From assembly GCA_016630955.3 (NCBI GenBank), contig CM049989.1, positions 558,001 to 622,000 of the forward strand: DNA of 64,000 bases, in the 5' to 3' direction. Position 1 is the first letter of the stretch. Every line of letters begins with the position of its first letter. The position numbers and the translations under genes are program-made. Origin of the DNA: Didymella arachidicola (lineage: Eukaryota > Ascomycota > Dothideomycetes > Pleosporales > Didymellaceae). Positions 22,820 through 32,288 of the stretch are shown here, piece by piece. The notes beneath the pieces were generated by a model. The model searched no databases and was not told the origin of the DNA. It saw only the letters and a list, made by a program, of their open reading frames with translations.

Positions 22820-23575
22820 CTATTCCAGCTTGTCCAGGTGGGCCAGTCTTGTCAGCACAACTTGCTTGTTTGTCTCTTCGATTTCGCCCGCTAAAAATAC
22901 CTCGTCGAGAATCGCATAGACCTGTGCAGCATTAGTTTGTTTGACTGCTGGTACAACTTCTCTACGCCTCCTCTGAAGCCTTTCCCGACCTCCATGCTCT
23001 CCCATGGCGCCTTTGCCAGACTCCAAGCGCACATACCTTATAGAAGTTGAACACAAGATCCAGCTCACACACGTTACCGAAGAATGCATCCAGCACCTCG
23101 ACGAAGAAGTGTATTGCCTCAAGATACGCCAGCTCGTTGTCGTTCGTGTCCACACAGGCGCAGAAGAACAGGCCCGCGTACCGCCTATATACGATCTTTG
23201 ACATGTTGCGGAACTCGACGAAATTGGACTGGTGCTTTTGGTCGCGAGGGGCTATGAGGCGGTGGACCTGCAAGGACCATGGTCAGCGAGGAGTGCAACA
23301 GGCGATTCGAGTGACGGCGGGCGCAAAGCGGTGGTATAGAGGAGCGTGTGGGGCTATGAAGATGTACCTCGCCCTTGAGCTTGACCTTCTCTTCATCCTG
23401 TGCTTGTCAGCTTCGGCTGTGTATAATGCATCGAGGGACCAACGCTGTACGGCGCATACCACTTCGCCAATCTCGTCTTCCCCCTGTGTTATGCTGGTCA
23501 GCAATCCTTCGCTTTTCGCAAGTGTCGAATGCGAACGCACTGCCGATTCTGGATTAGAATGAACGAGAGCACCAT
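22820..23575 (-). CDS. aps2: AP-2 complex subunit sigma
   Basis: Five exons: 23541-23575, 23444-23483, 23368-23397, 23037-23267 and 22820-22921, with introns of 57, 46, 100 and 114 bp; 145 aa, close to the family's ~142. The joins rebuild a canonical small-adaptin chain: MVLSFILIQNRQ/GKTRLAKWYAPYS/DEEKVKLKGE/VHRLIAPRDQ. The chain continues through FFVEVLDAFFGNVCELDLVFNFYK/VYAILDEVFLAGEI and ends LAHLDKLE. The match to AP-2 sigma rather than AP-1 rests on APRDQ, the SNFVEFRN stretch and the LDKLE end. The protein is part of the clathrin adaptor core for endocytosis at the plasma membrane. A two-residue insertion (FRN-MS-KIVYRR) is unusual for such a rigid protein. Confidence 0.95.
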
Positions 23576-24478
23576 CTTGCCGGCGGAACGTCTCCTCGGC
23601 GCATGGGCGCGTCAATCGTCAGGGACGGGGACTGGATGTTGGCGGCGGATGGGACGCCGCAGCGCACGCACGCGATGCCCCGCTTTAGTTTCCGTGGGAA
23701 TCCTCGTACCTGCAGTAGATCTTCAACCCCAACTTCGCCGTCAATCCTCGACAGTCGCCTCTGAAAGATGACAAGTCGTGCTCACGTACAGCAGAATCAT
23801 GGCCATCATTTTGACCCCGATGTATTCGTATACAGCAACCACTGTCGTCTTGGTCCGCACCTTCAAGGCCTAGACTATCTTGGGTTTGGGTGACTCCGCG
23901 CCTACTACTGATAACCTCCCATCTAGTAAGCATCTATCTGGCCTATAATGTGATAAATCCCGGAACACCTACGAGTTCACGCTTGAATGCGAACGTGAGC
24001 TTGGTATCTACAGCGCTTCTAGCCACAGCCGGCTAGTCAGTACCTTCCGGCGCCACTTCCGTTCTACACCAGCACTGCGCTCGTGACTTCCCCTTTCGCC
24101 CTAATCCCAACACTTTCTACTCGTCCGGTCGCAGAGTACAACACCTCTCTCGTCAGAGGCGTGTGCCCTACCCCACAAAATCTTTCATCGACCTCGGTAG
24201 GCGTGCAGATCGTCAATGACCCCCGGGCTCAGGAAGTTAACTGACGGTGCTAAACTTGTCATGGGCACCCACGATTGCACCGTTCTGCGAGCCAATTGGA
24301 ACCAAGATCGTAAAAGAAAGTGAGAGATATTGACGATGACGGCGAGCTACCCTGGGCGAACAATAGACGGTGTCGATCTTCCCGCTTCCATTTCAAGTCC
24401 CCATCCCCAGGACGTGTATAAAGGTGTATGCTGGTCAGTATAATGGCAGTGGTTATAACGGAGTAAAGCAATATCACA
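23576..24478. other. divergent promoter region
   Basis: This ~900-bp region lies between AP-2 sigma (minus) and the lipase (plus). A TATAAA-like element occurs at about 24,417-24,422, some 60 bp upstream of the lipase start. No coding frame is supported. Confidence 0.45.
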
Positions 24479-25449
24479 ATGAAGCCAGTCAACACTGTTC
24501 TCACTGGCCTTGCAGCCAGTCTGGCTCTTGCTCTACCCACAGATCTTGCAGAAAGACAAGGTGCTCAACCTCGCGTCTTGAGTGCGCCCATCCCCGAAGC
24601 GTCGCGAAACAACACTGACCTCTTTCAGTTGATTCAGATCTCTATCCTGTTCTTCAACGATATACAAGCTTTGCCGTTGCCTCACTTGCCACGTTCACAT
24701 ATAATCTCGGGAAATGTCCTTCACCACCGTTTAAATCCGCACTTGTCAAGACAATCTATAACATCGCCACCGATACTCAAGCTGTCATCTTCCGCGACGA
24801 CAACGCTAAGGAATTGATTCTGTCGCTGCCCGGAACATCGTCCGTGCAGGACTTCCTAACCGACTTCTCCTTCATTCCAATGAATGAGACGACTGCCATG
24901 GGCTGTACAAACTGCCGTGTCCATAGCGGTTTTTACATCGCCTGGCGCAGCATCGCTGATGAAGTGGCCGCTGCACTCGCTGATCTGCGTGCGGCGAACC
25001 CTGGATACAGCACCATCATCACAGGCCACAGTCTCGGTGGCGCACTCGCATCGCTTGCATACGTGGATCTGAAAGCCGGCAGCGTCCCAATCAAGATCGC
25101 CTACACCATGTGCTCTCCGCGCGTTGGCAACCCAGCGTACGCCGACTTCGTTGACCGGTTGAGCGGTGCTTCGGATCAGAATCTGGGTACAATGGTCAGG
25201 ATTACGCACGGTATTGATGGTGTGCCGGGCCTGCCAACACAAGAGATGGGCTTCCAGCACTCAAGAACAGAAATCTATGCGGTCAACAACGCTGCTGGCG
25301 TCCAGTCGCCCGAGACTACGTACAGGTGCTTTAGCCAGGAGGCGCCGCACTGTAACAGGGGCACTGCGGTGGGATTCATCAACCAGGATCACCTCGTCTA
25401 TTTGGATATCAACATGACGAACGGAGCGGAGTGTCAGAACACAGACTGA
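24479..25449 (+). CDS. secreted class 3 lipase
   Basis: Two exons, 24479-24560 and 24629-25449, with a 68-bp intron (GTGCTC...CACTGAC...TTTCAG); 300 aa. The join gives LAERQ/VDSDLYPVLQRYTSFAVASL. A signal peptide is clear (MKPVNTVLTGLAASLALALP). The alpha/beta-hydrolase nucleophile elbow GHSLGG puts the catalytic Ser near residue 162, followed by the Asp in THGIDGVPGLP and a C-terminal His in DHLVYLD. The Cys pair in MGCTNCRVHSGF matches the disulphide region next to the oxyanion loop in this family. It should hydrolyse tri- or diacylglycerols or related esters outside the cell. Reading straight through the intron instead would break the frame before the conserved region. Confidence 0.92.
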
Positions 25450-26572
25450 GCTATGATAGAGTACGATGTGAGATGACCATAAGGATGCATACGATCGCAA
25501 TGATGAGTGAAATCCCATAAATTCCACATGCGATTGGCGTTTGTCATAACCTATGATCGTGTCAGTGACTACTCACGCGTCCGATGCACCTTTCTTACAT
25601 CACGCAAAGGCAACCAAGCACGTGCCAAGCTTACCAACAGTGGTAGGAGCGACTAATAGCTACAATAGGACTTTTGATACTTTGACTCTGCTAGGATATG
25701 CTTCTGTCTTCGTTGAGATCCCCCTGACAGAAGAGCACGACAAGCAGACGTGATAGCTTTACGCGAATGCAATTAGAGAATTCAAGCCAGAACAAAAGTC
25801 TCCTTTCCACTCAATAACTACCCACACGTGCTCGACTTGCAGATGACTTCCTGGTCCTTGCGGCGATCCCAACTGTCATCTACAGGTCTTGTATTGCTAT
25901 GGTATCAGGGTATAAGCATTGTAGGTGGGTCGCGGAGTGGCTAATAATTACAGACAGTAATTTTTGCCAGCTGAGTTAGGGCACGTGGAGATCGTAAGCA
26001 CGAAAAGCTGAAGTTACACGATTATTAGTAATAACTGCTGCGTTTTAGCCCGCACCCCTGACCCACCTACACTACTCACGCCTGATTCCAAGATAGAAGT
26101 AACCGAGCAGGCTCCACATGGCAGGAACGCACGACTCGTAGCCTCGAACCTCGATACAGTCACACGTCGACGGTCAAGCCAACAAGCGAGAAACTTGCTA
26201 TTCTAACCTTCATTCGAAGGCAAACACCACAACTAACAATCGTTCACTTGCGATTACCTAGGTAGCACTCCTGGTGGTCGCGTTTCTGCGGCAGCTAGGT
26301 TGTTTCGGGGACCACGAACCACTGATCGTCCCGCCCGCCCTAGTGAGGCGCAGCCAGCTCGTTCGCCCTCGCAATTACCGCCCGCATATTAACGAACGGC
26401 GAAACTCCAGACACGCAAATTTCGTATTCTCTTACCACTTATACCTTCAAAACAGTGCAGGCCGCTCTACGTTCGCATATCCGCTCTTTCCCGCCTCTAT
26501 CAAGAAAATCGCACCTACCTCGGTCGTGTACTTCAATATCATTCCCAGCGCAAGCTCTACGTCACTATCAAG
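25450..26572. other. intergenic, holds a small inverted-repeat element
   Basis: A 1.1-kb spacer. The only structure seen is a pair of inverted GTAGGTGGGTC arms (25,921-25,931 and 26,060-26,070), listed separately. The ~300 bp before 26,573 should hold the promoter of the small membrane-protein gene. Confidence 0.4.
25921..26070. mobile_element. possible MITE remnant with GTAGGTGGGTC inverted ends
   Basis: The 11-base core GTAGGTGGGTC at 25921-25931 recurs inverted at 26060-26070. Partial matching continues on both sides (ATTGTAGG/AGTGTAGG and GGAGTGG/AGGGGTG), and the AT-rich interior carries TAATAATTAC and its near-complement. A related string (ATTGTGGGTGGGTC) sits at about 29,445-29,458 beside the pogo-like elements. 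No transposase and no clear target duplication are seen. Confidence 0.35.
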
Positions 26573-26965
26573 ATGGGCGCATCAAATCTGATTCCGCTGG
26601 TTATCCTTTTCCTGGTCGTTGCAGGTGTAGGCTGGGTTGGCTACCAGGTACATGCTCCGCTCACGATCATTGCGCATTGACTCGAGCGCCTCGCGTTCTC
26701 CCCACCTGTTTGCCTCACTCTCTTGCACATAGCACTGACGCCGATCCTTCAGATCTACCTCTACTCGAACGAGCTCGCCGAACGCGGTGTCCGTAAGATG
26801 GAGAAGAAGAACGTCGTGTTCGGCCCAGACGGGATGAAGGTTGGCGTGAAAGAAGTAAGCGCGGAAGATTACACGGACAAGACGCAGAGAGCGTTTGTAA
26901 AGACATGGAACGCGGCGCAGGATAGCCCCTCGTCAGGAAACAACGTTAGGACAAGAAGGGCATGA
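26573..26965 (+). CDS. small single-pass membrane protein
   Basis: Two exons, 26573-26647 and 26753-26965, with a 105-bp intron (GTACAT...CTTCAG); 95 aa. The N-terminus is a strongly hydrophobic helix (LIPLVILFLVVAGVGWVGYQ), a signal anchor or TM segment. The next 70 residues are charged and soluble (IYLYSNELAERGVRKMEKK, then NVVFGPDGMKVGVKEVSAED). The exon junction falls exactly between the TM and soluble parts. Small proteins of this shape are common in fungal mitochondrial, ER or vacuolar membranes. I do not recognise a named family. Confidence 0.8.
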
Positions 26966-27451
26966 GGGTCAGCATTTGACCTCGAGGGCGTTTGTTTCAC
27001 CACAGGCAGTCTCTGCAGGTCTTCTCTTAGGATTGCACGGCAAGGACGGATACATGTTGAGCAGAACGTCAGCTCAAGTCACACGGGATCACCTAGAGGC
27101 TTGCTCAGCATACGGTCGAGCATCAGCAATTTGCGCATCGCAGACTGCCCGATTTGATAGATGGTCGCGTACCACCCCAACACATACCATTTCCTGGCTA
27201 TCAGCAAGCGTCAGATACAATGAAGCAGTGTGTAATACAACTGTCATGCGAAGCAAGAGGTCAAACAAAGTACTGAGGATCAAGACAGCCGGCATCGTGT
27301 ACAGCTTCGAGCTTCGTTGTCAGACACAACCAATGTGTGATGACAGTCAGCAATGACCCACCAGAGTCGTCAACACAGGTGTGTTGATGCCCCGACCGCA
27401 ACATGGCGACTCATATCCAGCCTATGTAAACGATGTTGCTAATAGCTGATA
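26966..27451. other. intergenic, nothing recognised
   Basis: About 490 bp between the small membrane-protein gene and the first pogo-like element. No coding frame, repeat or RNA gene is supported. Confidence 0.4.
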
Positions 27452-29309
27452 ACGTGGTTTACCACCGAGCCGCCAGGTATCACCGAAGCGCCACCTCTCA
27501 CGAAAATTAAAAAAACCGTATAACTACTATAGTCTACCGCACTTAGCTATAGTATACTGTAAAACTGTACTATAGTTAATAGTATTATTTAGAAGTATCG
27601 CTAGTATCTGCATCTAATATTTCGGTGTTACAGGTGCGTGCGTTGTGGCCAGTCTTACTACAACGCCCACAGTGCCTCTCTTTGCGCACCCTCTTCGCAG
27701 GCTGCTCAGATCCTTTACCACCACCACCTTCCTGTTTAGCGATCAAATCCTGTACCTCACCAACTGTAAGAGCTTCCCCTGTCTAAATATACTTTCTTTT
27801 ACAACTGCGCTGCGCTGTAAGAGCCTTCATCGCCCTTTTTATGCCATCCATTTCCCTTTTCTGCAACGTGTTAGCGTAGTCTATCTTAGCTACCCCCTTT
27901 GAAAGCTTTGCAAGCTCCTCTCTAATAGGAGACAGTGGTGAATCTCTGTGTAATTGTATACGCTTACAAATGTACAACACTTATGACTCAACCTCCTTTG
28001 AGCTGGTTAGTGTTTTGGATCCCTATAGGGTACTCTCTAGTGGTGGTGGTGTTAGCGTGCGAAGGACTACATTAAGGCTTAATAGCACCTGTTCTGGGAT
28101 AAAGGGGACCAAGCCAGAGCCTCTAAAGCCTCCACAGATATTATCTTTTATTATTGCCTTATTGTAGGCTGCCTGGAAGCCTGTGAGGAAGAACTCTTTC
28201 TTAATTTGTACCTTGGCGTACCGCGCCCAGTTGTTAACCTCAAGTGAGTACGCCTTCTTTAAGGGGCCAAAACAGGCCACGTCAAGTGGCTGCAACAGGT
28301 GCGACAAGTGTGGGGGGCATACACAAGGTAACAATCTTGTGTTCTGCGCAGTATTCTTTAAACTCTGCAGAGTTGTGGCTCTTGTGGCCGTCAATAATAA
28401 GCAAACGGTGGGTACCAATAGTACGCTCCTTAGTATGCCCGTTAAAGTTCTTCAACCACTTCAATCCAAGCTTGTTGGTAGTCCAGCCGTTCTCGCTGGT
28501 TGTAACTATCCAATCGCGAGGTAGGTTGGGGTACCAGACTGTAATCAGGACCTTGCCTTGGAAGATAATGAAGGGTGGGATAGCCTAGCCTGCAGCGCAG
28601 ATGCTTGTGATGATTGTAACCCACTCCCGGCTGCCTGGCTGCACGTCCTTAGGATTAGATCGCTTCTCAGAGCCTGTAAAGAGCATCTGAGAGGAAATCA
28701 TGCCTATCATAAACCCAGTCTCGTCAAAGTTGTAGGTGTCTTCGTCTGGTATACCGTACTTCTCCTTCGTCAACCTAACTAGCTCGAACCAGGGCTCAAT
28801 AACGCGTCGGTCTTCGTTCAGGGCTCGTTGACGATCGTACGGTCGGCTACGTCGAAGCTTGATCTCTTTGGTACGCGTGTTGAACCTGCTTACCCACTGC
28901 TTGCCAACAGGTCCTTCACCACGCGCAGCAAGCAGATCATTAGCCATATCTTGTACCATAGTCCTTGGTGGGCCTTTCCCCTGCGCGTCAAGCTCAAGTA
29001 TACGGTCAACTATCGCCTCCTCTTCTACCTTTATTAGCTTCTTTGAATTGGCCTCGCAGTCGCGTCGCGCAAGCTTTCCAGCGCGTCGGTCTCTTAGCGT
29101 CGATCGGGGTACACCAAACGCCTTTGACGCGTGATTTACAGTATCAGGAGAAGTAGATTGTGTAGCTTGGATAGCAAGGTATAAAGTACCTTCGTTATAG
29201 GAAGATCGCACGTTGCGTTGTGGTGGCATTGCAATAGTTGTTTAATTGTTACAAAGTTGGTGAGGGGTGGCGCTTCGGTGATACCTGGTGGCTCGGTGGT
29301 AAACTACGT
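27452..29309 (-). mobile_element. decayed Fot1/pogo-like DNA transposon, copy 1
   Basis: The element has inverted ends starting ACGTGGTTTACCACCGAGCC (left) and ACGTAGTTTACCACCGAGCC (right, reverse complement), similar for ~55 bp, and is flanked by TA on both sides (27450-27451 and 29310-29311). It is 1858 bp long. It encodes a broken minus-strand transposase (listed separately), and the sequence beyond the transposase 3' end (27,500-27,600) is AT-rich. Its ends and protein are related to, but clearly distinct from, the intact copy at 30,076. Confidence 0.9.
27585..29229 (-). pseudogene. broken pogo-like transposase (copy 1)
   Basis: The frame starts at an ATG (MPPQRNVRSSYNEGTLYL) and aligns along its whole length with the intact transposase at 30,196-31,842. 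It has an N-terminal helix-turn-helix of CENP-B/psq type, then a DDE_1 domain with NFDETG, IDGHKSH and LLQPLDV, and a C-terminal zinc knuckle (CGRCSKTGHNARTC). It is broken by TAG at 28585-28587, where the sister copy has Trp (CAAGWAIPPF), by a frameshift near the MPP-HSSHL equivalent (about 28,310), and by further stops after TLTPPPLESTL (about 28,020). The first stop is CCA to CTA on the plus strand, the CpA-to-TpA change expected of RIP. Confidence 0.9.
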
Positions 29310-29311
29310 TA

Positions 29312-29684
29312 CTCTCAATCTTTTAAAATCACGCTAACGAAGAAGAACTGCGGTTTGCGGGGCAAGTAGTGCTGAGGTCAGCTTCAAGGCTTCCTGCCGA
29401 ACTAACGTCCCAACAACCATACTATATAGTTGGGGGCATAAATATTGTGGGTGGGTCTTTGAGGGGCTCGTGGACTTAGACGCGTAATCCACGTGTATTA
29501 AAAGTTTTATTATTTGTAAGTCGCTAGATAGTGTATAAGTCAGCTATTATAACTATTTGATTTAATGAAAGTGTAAATAACAATCACAGTGTTTCGGTCC
29601 GCAACCCTGGACGCCGTTCCCCACCACAGTACAGTTCGGCCGAGATCGACACCGCTGTGTGGAGGAGAAGTGGATATGAGGTTG
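29312..29684. other. AT-rich spacer, nothing recognised
   Basis: This sequence lies between the decayed pogo-like element and the 163-bp tandem repeat. An AT-rich tract at about 29,490-29,590 and an ATTGTGGGTGGGTC string resemble transposon debris, but no gene is present. Confidence 0.4.
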
Positions 29685-30075
29685 CTGATCCTCGCACTAA
29701 ACCTTCAGCTTGGGTCACTCATATGAAGAATCTCATCTCATTTGAGGTATCATGTTCGGGGCCCGTACATGCGGAGGTGATTCCTCAGAAAAAACGGGAT
29801 TCTTCGTACAAAATATCTCTCACAGATTGGACAGAGCATCGTTGTTGCTGGCCCTCGTACTAAACCTTCAGCTTGGGTCACTCATATGAAGAATCTCATC
29901 TCATTTGAGGTATCATGTTCGGGGCCCGTACATGCGGAGATGATTCCTCAGAAAAAACGGGATTCTTCGTACAAAATATCTCTCACAGATTGGACAGAGC
30001 ATCGTTGTTGCTGGCCCTCGTACTAAACCTTCAGCTTGGGTCACTCATATGAAGAATCTCATCTCATTTGAGGTA
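29685..30075. repeat. 163-bp tandem repeat, left part
   Basis: The end of one unit (29,685-29,747) is followed by two near-identical full units (29,748-29,910 and 29,911-30,073), each running TATCATGTTCGGGGCCCG... to ...CATCTCATTTGAGG. The array resumes at 31,924 after a transposon. The period, 163 bp, is not a multiple of three, so the array is not a protein repeat, although each unit carries the same short minus-strand frame (MLCPICERYFVRR...). Confidence 0.92.
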
Positions 30076-31923
30076 ACGTGTTTCCCCACCGAGCCGCCCA
30101 CCCCCACCGAGTCGCCCGCCCTCACCAAAATCGCGACTATTACACGATTATTACGCTCGACCACAACGCTGCATAAATACAGTATCAATCTCAAATTAAT
30201 CCTTAGAAGCGTCGCTATCGACTGAATCTACTATTTCTGCAGTGCAGGTGCGCGCGTTGTGGCCAGTCTTGCCACAACGCCCGCAGTGCCTCTCTTTGCG
30301 CACCCTCTTCGCTGGCGGTTCTGCTGCCTCCTGGCCGCCACCGTCCTTCTCAGCTATCAAATCCTGTACGTCACCCACTGTAAGACTCTCCTCTGTCCGA
30401 ATATACTTTCTCTTGCGACTGCGCTGCTCTGTTAAGGCGTCAATTGACTTCCGAAGCCCTGCCAGTTCCCTAGCTTGTAATAGTGAATTGTGGCCTATTA
30501 CAGCCATGCCTTTTGTGAGCGAGTCAACTGCTTGCAGAAGAGGAGAGATAGGAGACTCTCTGTGCCTTTGTATGCGCTCACGAACTAGCGTAGACTGCGC
30601 CTCCATCTCTTTTATTGTGGCTGGCGTTTTGGACTCCCAAGGGGTGTCCTCTGGTAGTGGAGGTGTTGGTGTACGAAGCACCACATCAAGCTTTGATAAC
30701 ACCCGCTCTGGGTCGTGAGGTACTAAACCAGCGCCTCTAAAGCTTGCTAGGATATTTTCCTTTGTAATTGCCTTGTTAAAAGCAATGTGAAAGGCTGGTA
30801 GAAAGGTCTCTTTCTTAACTTGAGTGACAGAGTACCTTGCCCAGCTGTCGATCTCAGCGTAGTACGCCCGCTTCAAGGGGGCAAAACAGCCCACGTCAAG
30901 CGGCTGTAATAGGTGCGACGAGTGTGGGGGCATACACAGGGTGATAATCTTGTGTTCTGCGCAATATTGGTGAAATGCAGCAGAGCTGTGGCTCTCATGG
31001 CCGTCCACAATTAGTAGACGGTACACACCCACAGTACGCTCCTTTGTATGCGCGTCAAAGTGCTTCAGCCACTTTAGACCAAGCTCATTTGTTGTCCAGC
31101 CGTTAGAGCTAGTCTCAATTACCCAGTCGCGAGGCAGGCCTGGGTACCAGCTTGATATAAGGACCTTACCACCAAAGATAATGAAGGGTGGGATAGCCCA
31201 GCCAGCAGCGCAGATGCCCTGGATGATTGTGACCCAGTCACGGTTGCCTGGCTGTATCTTCTTTGGATTGGTTCGCTTCTCAGAGCCTGTAAAGACCATC
31301 TGAGCGTTAATTATGCCCATCATGAACCCAGACTCATCAAAGTTATGTGTGTCTTCAGCAAGGATGCCGTACTTCTCCTTTGTTGTCCTTACTAGCTCGA
31401 ACCAGGGCGTTATAACGCGTGGGTCTTCGTTTAGGGCTCGCTGACGATCGTATGGACGGCTGCGTCGAAGCTTGACTTCCTTGGTACGCGTTCTGAACCT
31501 GTCTACCCAGTGCTTGCCAACAGGTCCTTCACCGCGCGCAGCAAGGAGATCATTCGCCATTTCTTCCACCATAGCCCTTGTAGCGCCTATTCCTCGTGCG
31601 TCTAGGTCAAGTATACGCGCGACTATTACATCCTCCTCTAGCTTTTTTAGCTTCTTCGAGTTAGGCTCAGTATCGCGTCGTGAAGGCTTTCCAGCGCGTC
31701 GGTCTCTTAGCGTTGTTCGGGGGACAGCAAAGGCCCTAGACGCGTGCCTAGTACTGTCGGGTTCAGCGGCTTTTGTAGCCTGGATAGCAAGGTATAGTGT
31801 ACCTTCGTTATAGGTCGATTGCGCGTCGCGTTGTGGCGGCATAGTAATAGTTGTTGTAATAGTCGCGATTTTGGTGAGGGCGGGCGACTCGGTGGGGGTG
31901 GGCGGCTCGGTGGGGAAACACGT
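30076..31923 (-). mobile_element. intact Fot1/pogo-like DNA transposon, copy 2
   Basis: A 1848-bp element with 69-bp terminal inverted repeats that are identical by eye (30076-30144 and 31855-31923, starting ACGTGTTTCCCCACCGAGCC). It is flanked by TA duplications at 30074-30075 and 31924-31925. Each terminal repeat contains two sub-repeats of the CACCGAGYCGCCC type, possible transposase-binding sites. With an uninterrupted transposase this is a candidate autonomous, recent insertion. It sits at the TA in GAGG-TA-TCATG of a 163-bp tandem repeat, and the repeat continues on the other side. Confidence 0.95.
30196..31842 (-). CDS. pogo-like transposase, intact (copy 2)
   Basis: A single-exon frame of 548 aa. 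I take the ATG at 31842 (MPPQRDAQSTYNEGTL); an upstream in-frame ATG at 31929 lies outside the element, in flanking repeat. Domains in order: an N-terminal HTH (residues ~10-60, with VPRTTLRDRRAGK), a CENP-B-type DNA-binding domain (~65-130, GPVGKHWVDRF), and a DDE_1 catalytic domain with acidic residues in NFDESG, LLIVDGHESH and LLQPLDVGCF. A coiled or charged region and a C-terminal CCHC knuckle (CGRCGKTGHNARTC) follow. It should cut and paste the element at TA sites in the nucleus. No stop or frameshift is seen. Confidence 0.95.
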   Translation of the reverse strand: MPPQRDAQSTYNEGTLYLAIQATKAAEPDSTRHASRAFAVPRTTLRDRRAGKPSRRDTEPNSKKLKKLEEDVIVARILDLDARGIGATRAMVEEMANDLLAARGEGPVGKHWVDRFRTRTKEVKLRRSRPYDRQRALNEDPRVITPWFELVRTTKEKYGILAEDTHNFDESGFMMGIINAQMVFTGSEKRTNPKKIQPGNRDWVTIIQGICAAGWAIPPFIIFGGKVLISSWYPGLPRDWVIETSSNGWTTNELGLKWLKHFDAHTKERTVGVYRLLIVDGHESHSSAAFHQYCAEHKIITLCMPPHSSHLLQPLDVGCFAPLKRAYYAEIDSWARYSVTQVKKETFLPAFHIAFNKAITKENILASFRGAGLVPHDPERVLSKLDVVLRTPTPPLPEDTPWESKTPATIKEMEAQSTLVRERIQRHRESPISPLLQAVDSLTKGMAVIGHNSLLQARELAGLRKSIDALTEQRSRKRKYIRTEESLTVGDVQDLIAEKDGGGQEAAEPPAKRVRKERHCGRCGKTGHNARTCTAEIVDSVDSDASKD

Positions 31924-32100
31924 TATCATGTTCGGGGCCCGTACATGCGGAGGTGATTCCTCAGAAAAAACGGGATTCTTCGTACAAAATATCTCTCACA
32001 GATTGGACAGAGCATCGTTGTTGCTGGTCCTCGCACTAAACCTTCAGCTTGGGATTTTTCGTACAAAATACCTCTCACAGATTGGACAGAGCATCGTTGA
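31924..32100. repeat. 163-bp tandem repeat, right part
   Basis: The array resumes exactly at the TA duplication with TATCATGTTCGGGGCCCG and runs to about 32,052. A second, truncated start of the unit follows (TTTTTCGTACAAAATACCTC... to about 32,098). This confirms that the transposon landed inside an existing array. Confidence 0.9.
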
Positions 32101-32288
32101 TGGTGTCTCACGCTGACCACAGCCCTAGCTGCTCTGCACACGTCGCATAGCAGAGAACCTAAAAGTAGTCAGTCGGCAAAAAGTCAACCCGTTTGATACA
32201 TATACAGCCAGGCTGCCGCCCTGAACAGAGCCGACTCTATCACTTCACACTTAGATTAAGATAGCCAATGTGAAGGTTTGCTGCAAAC

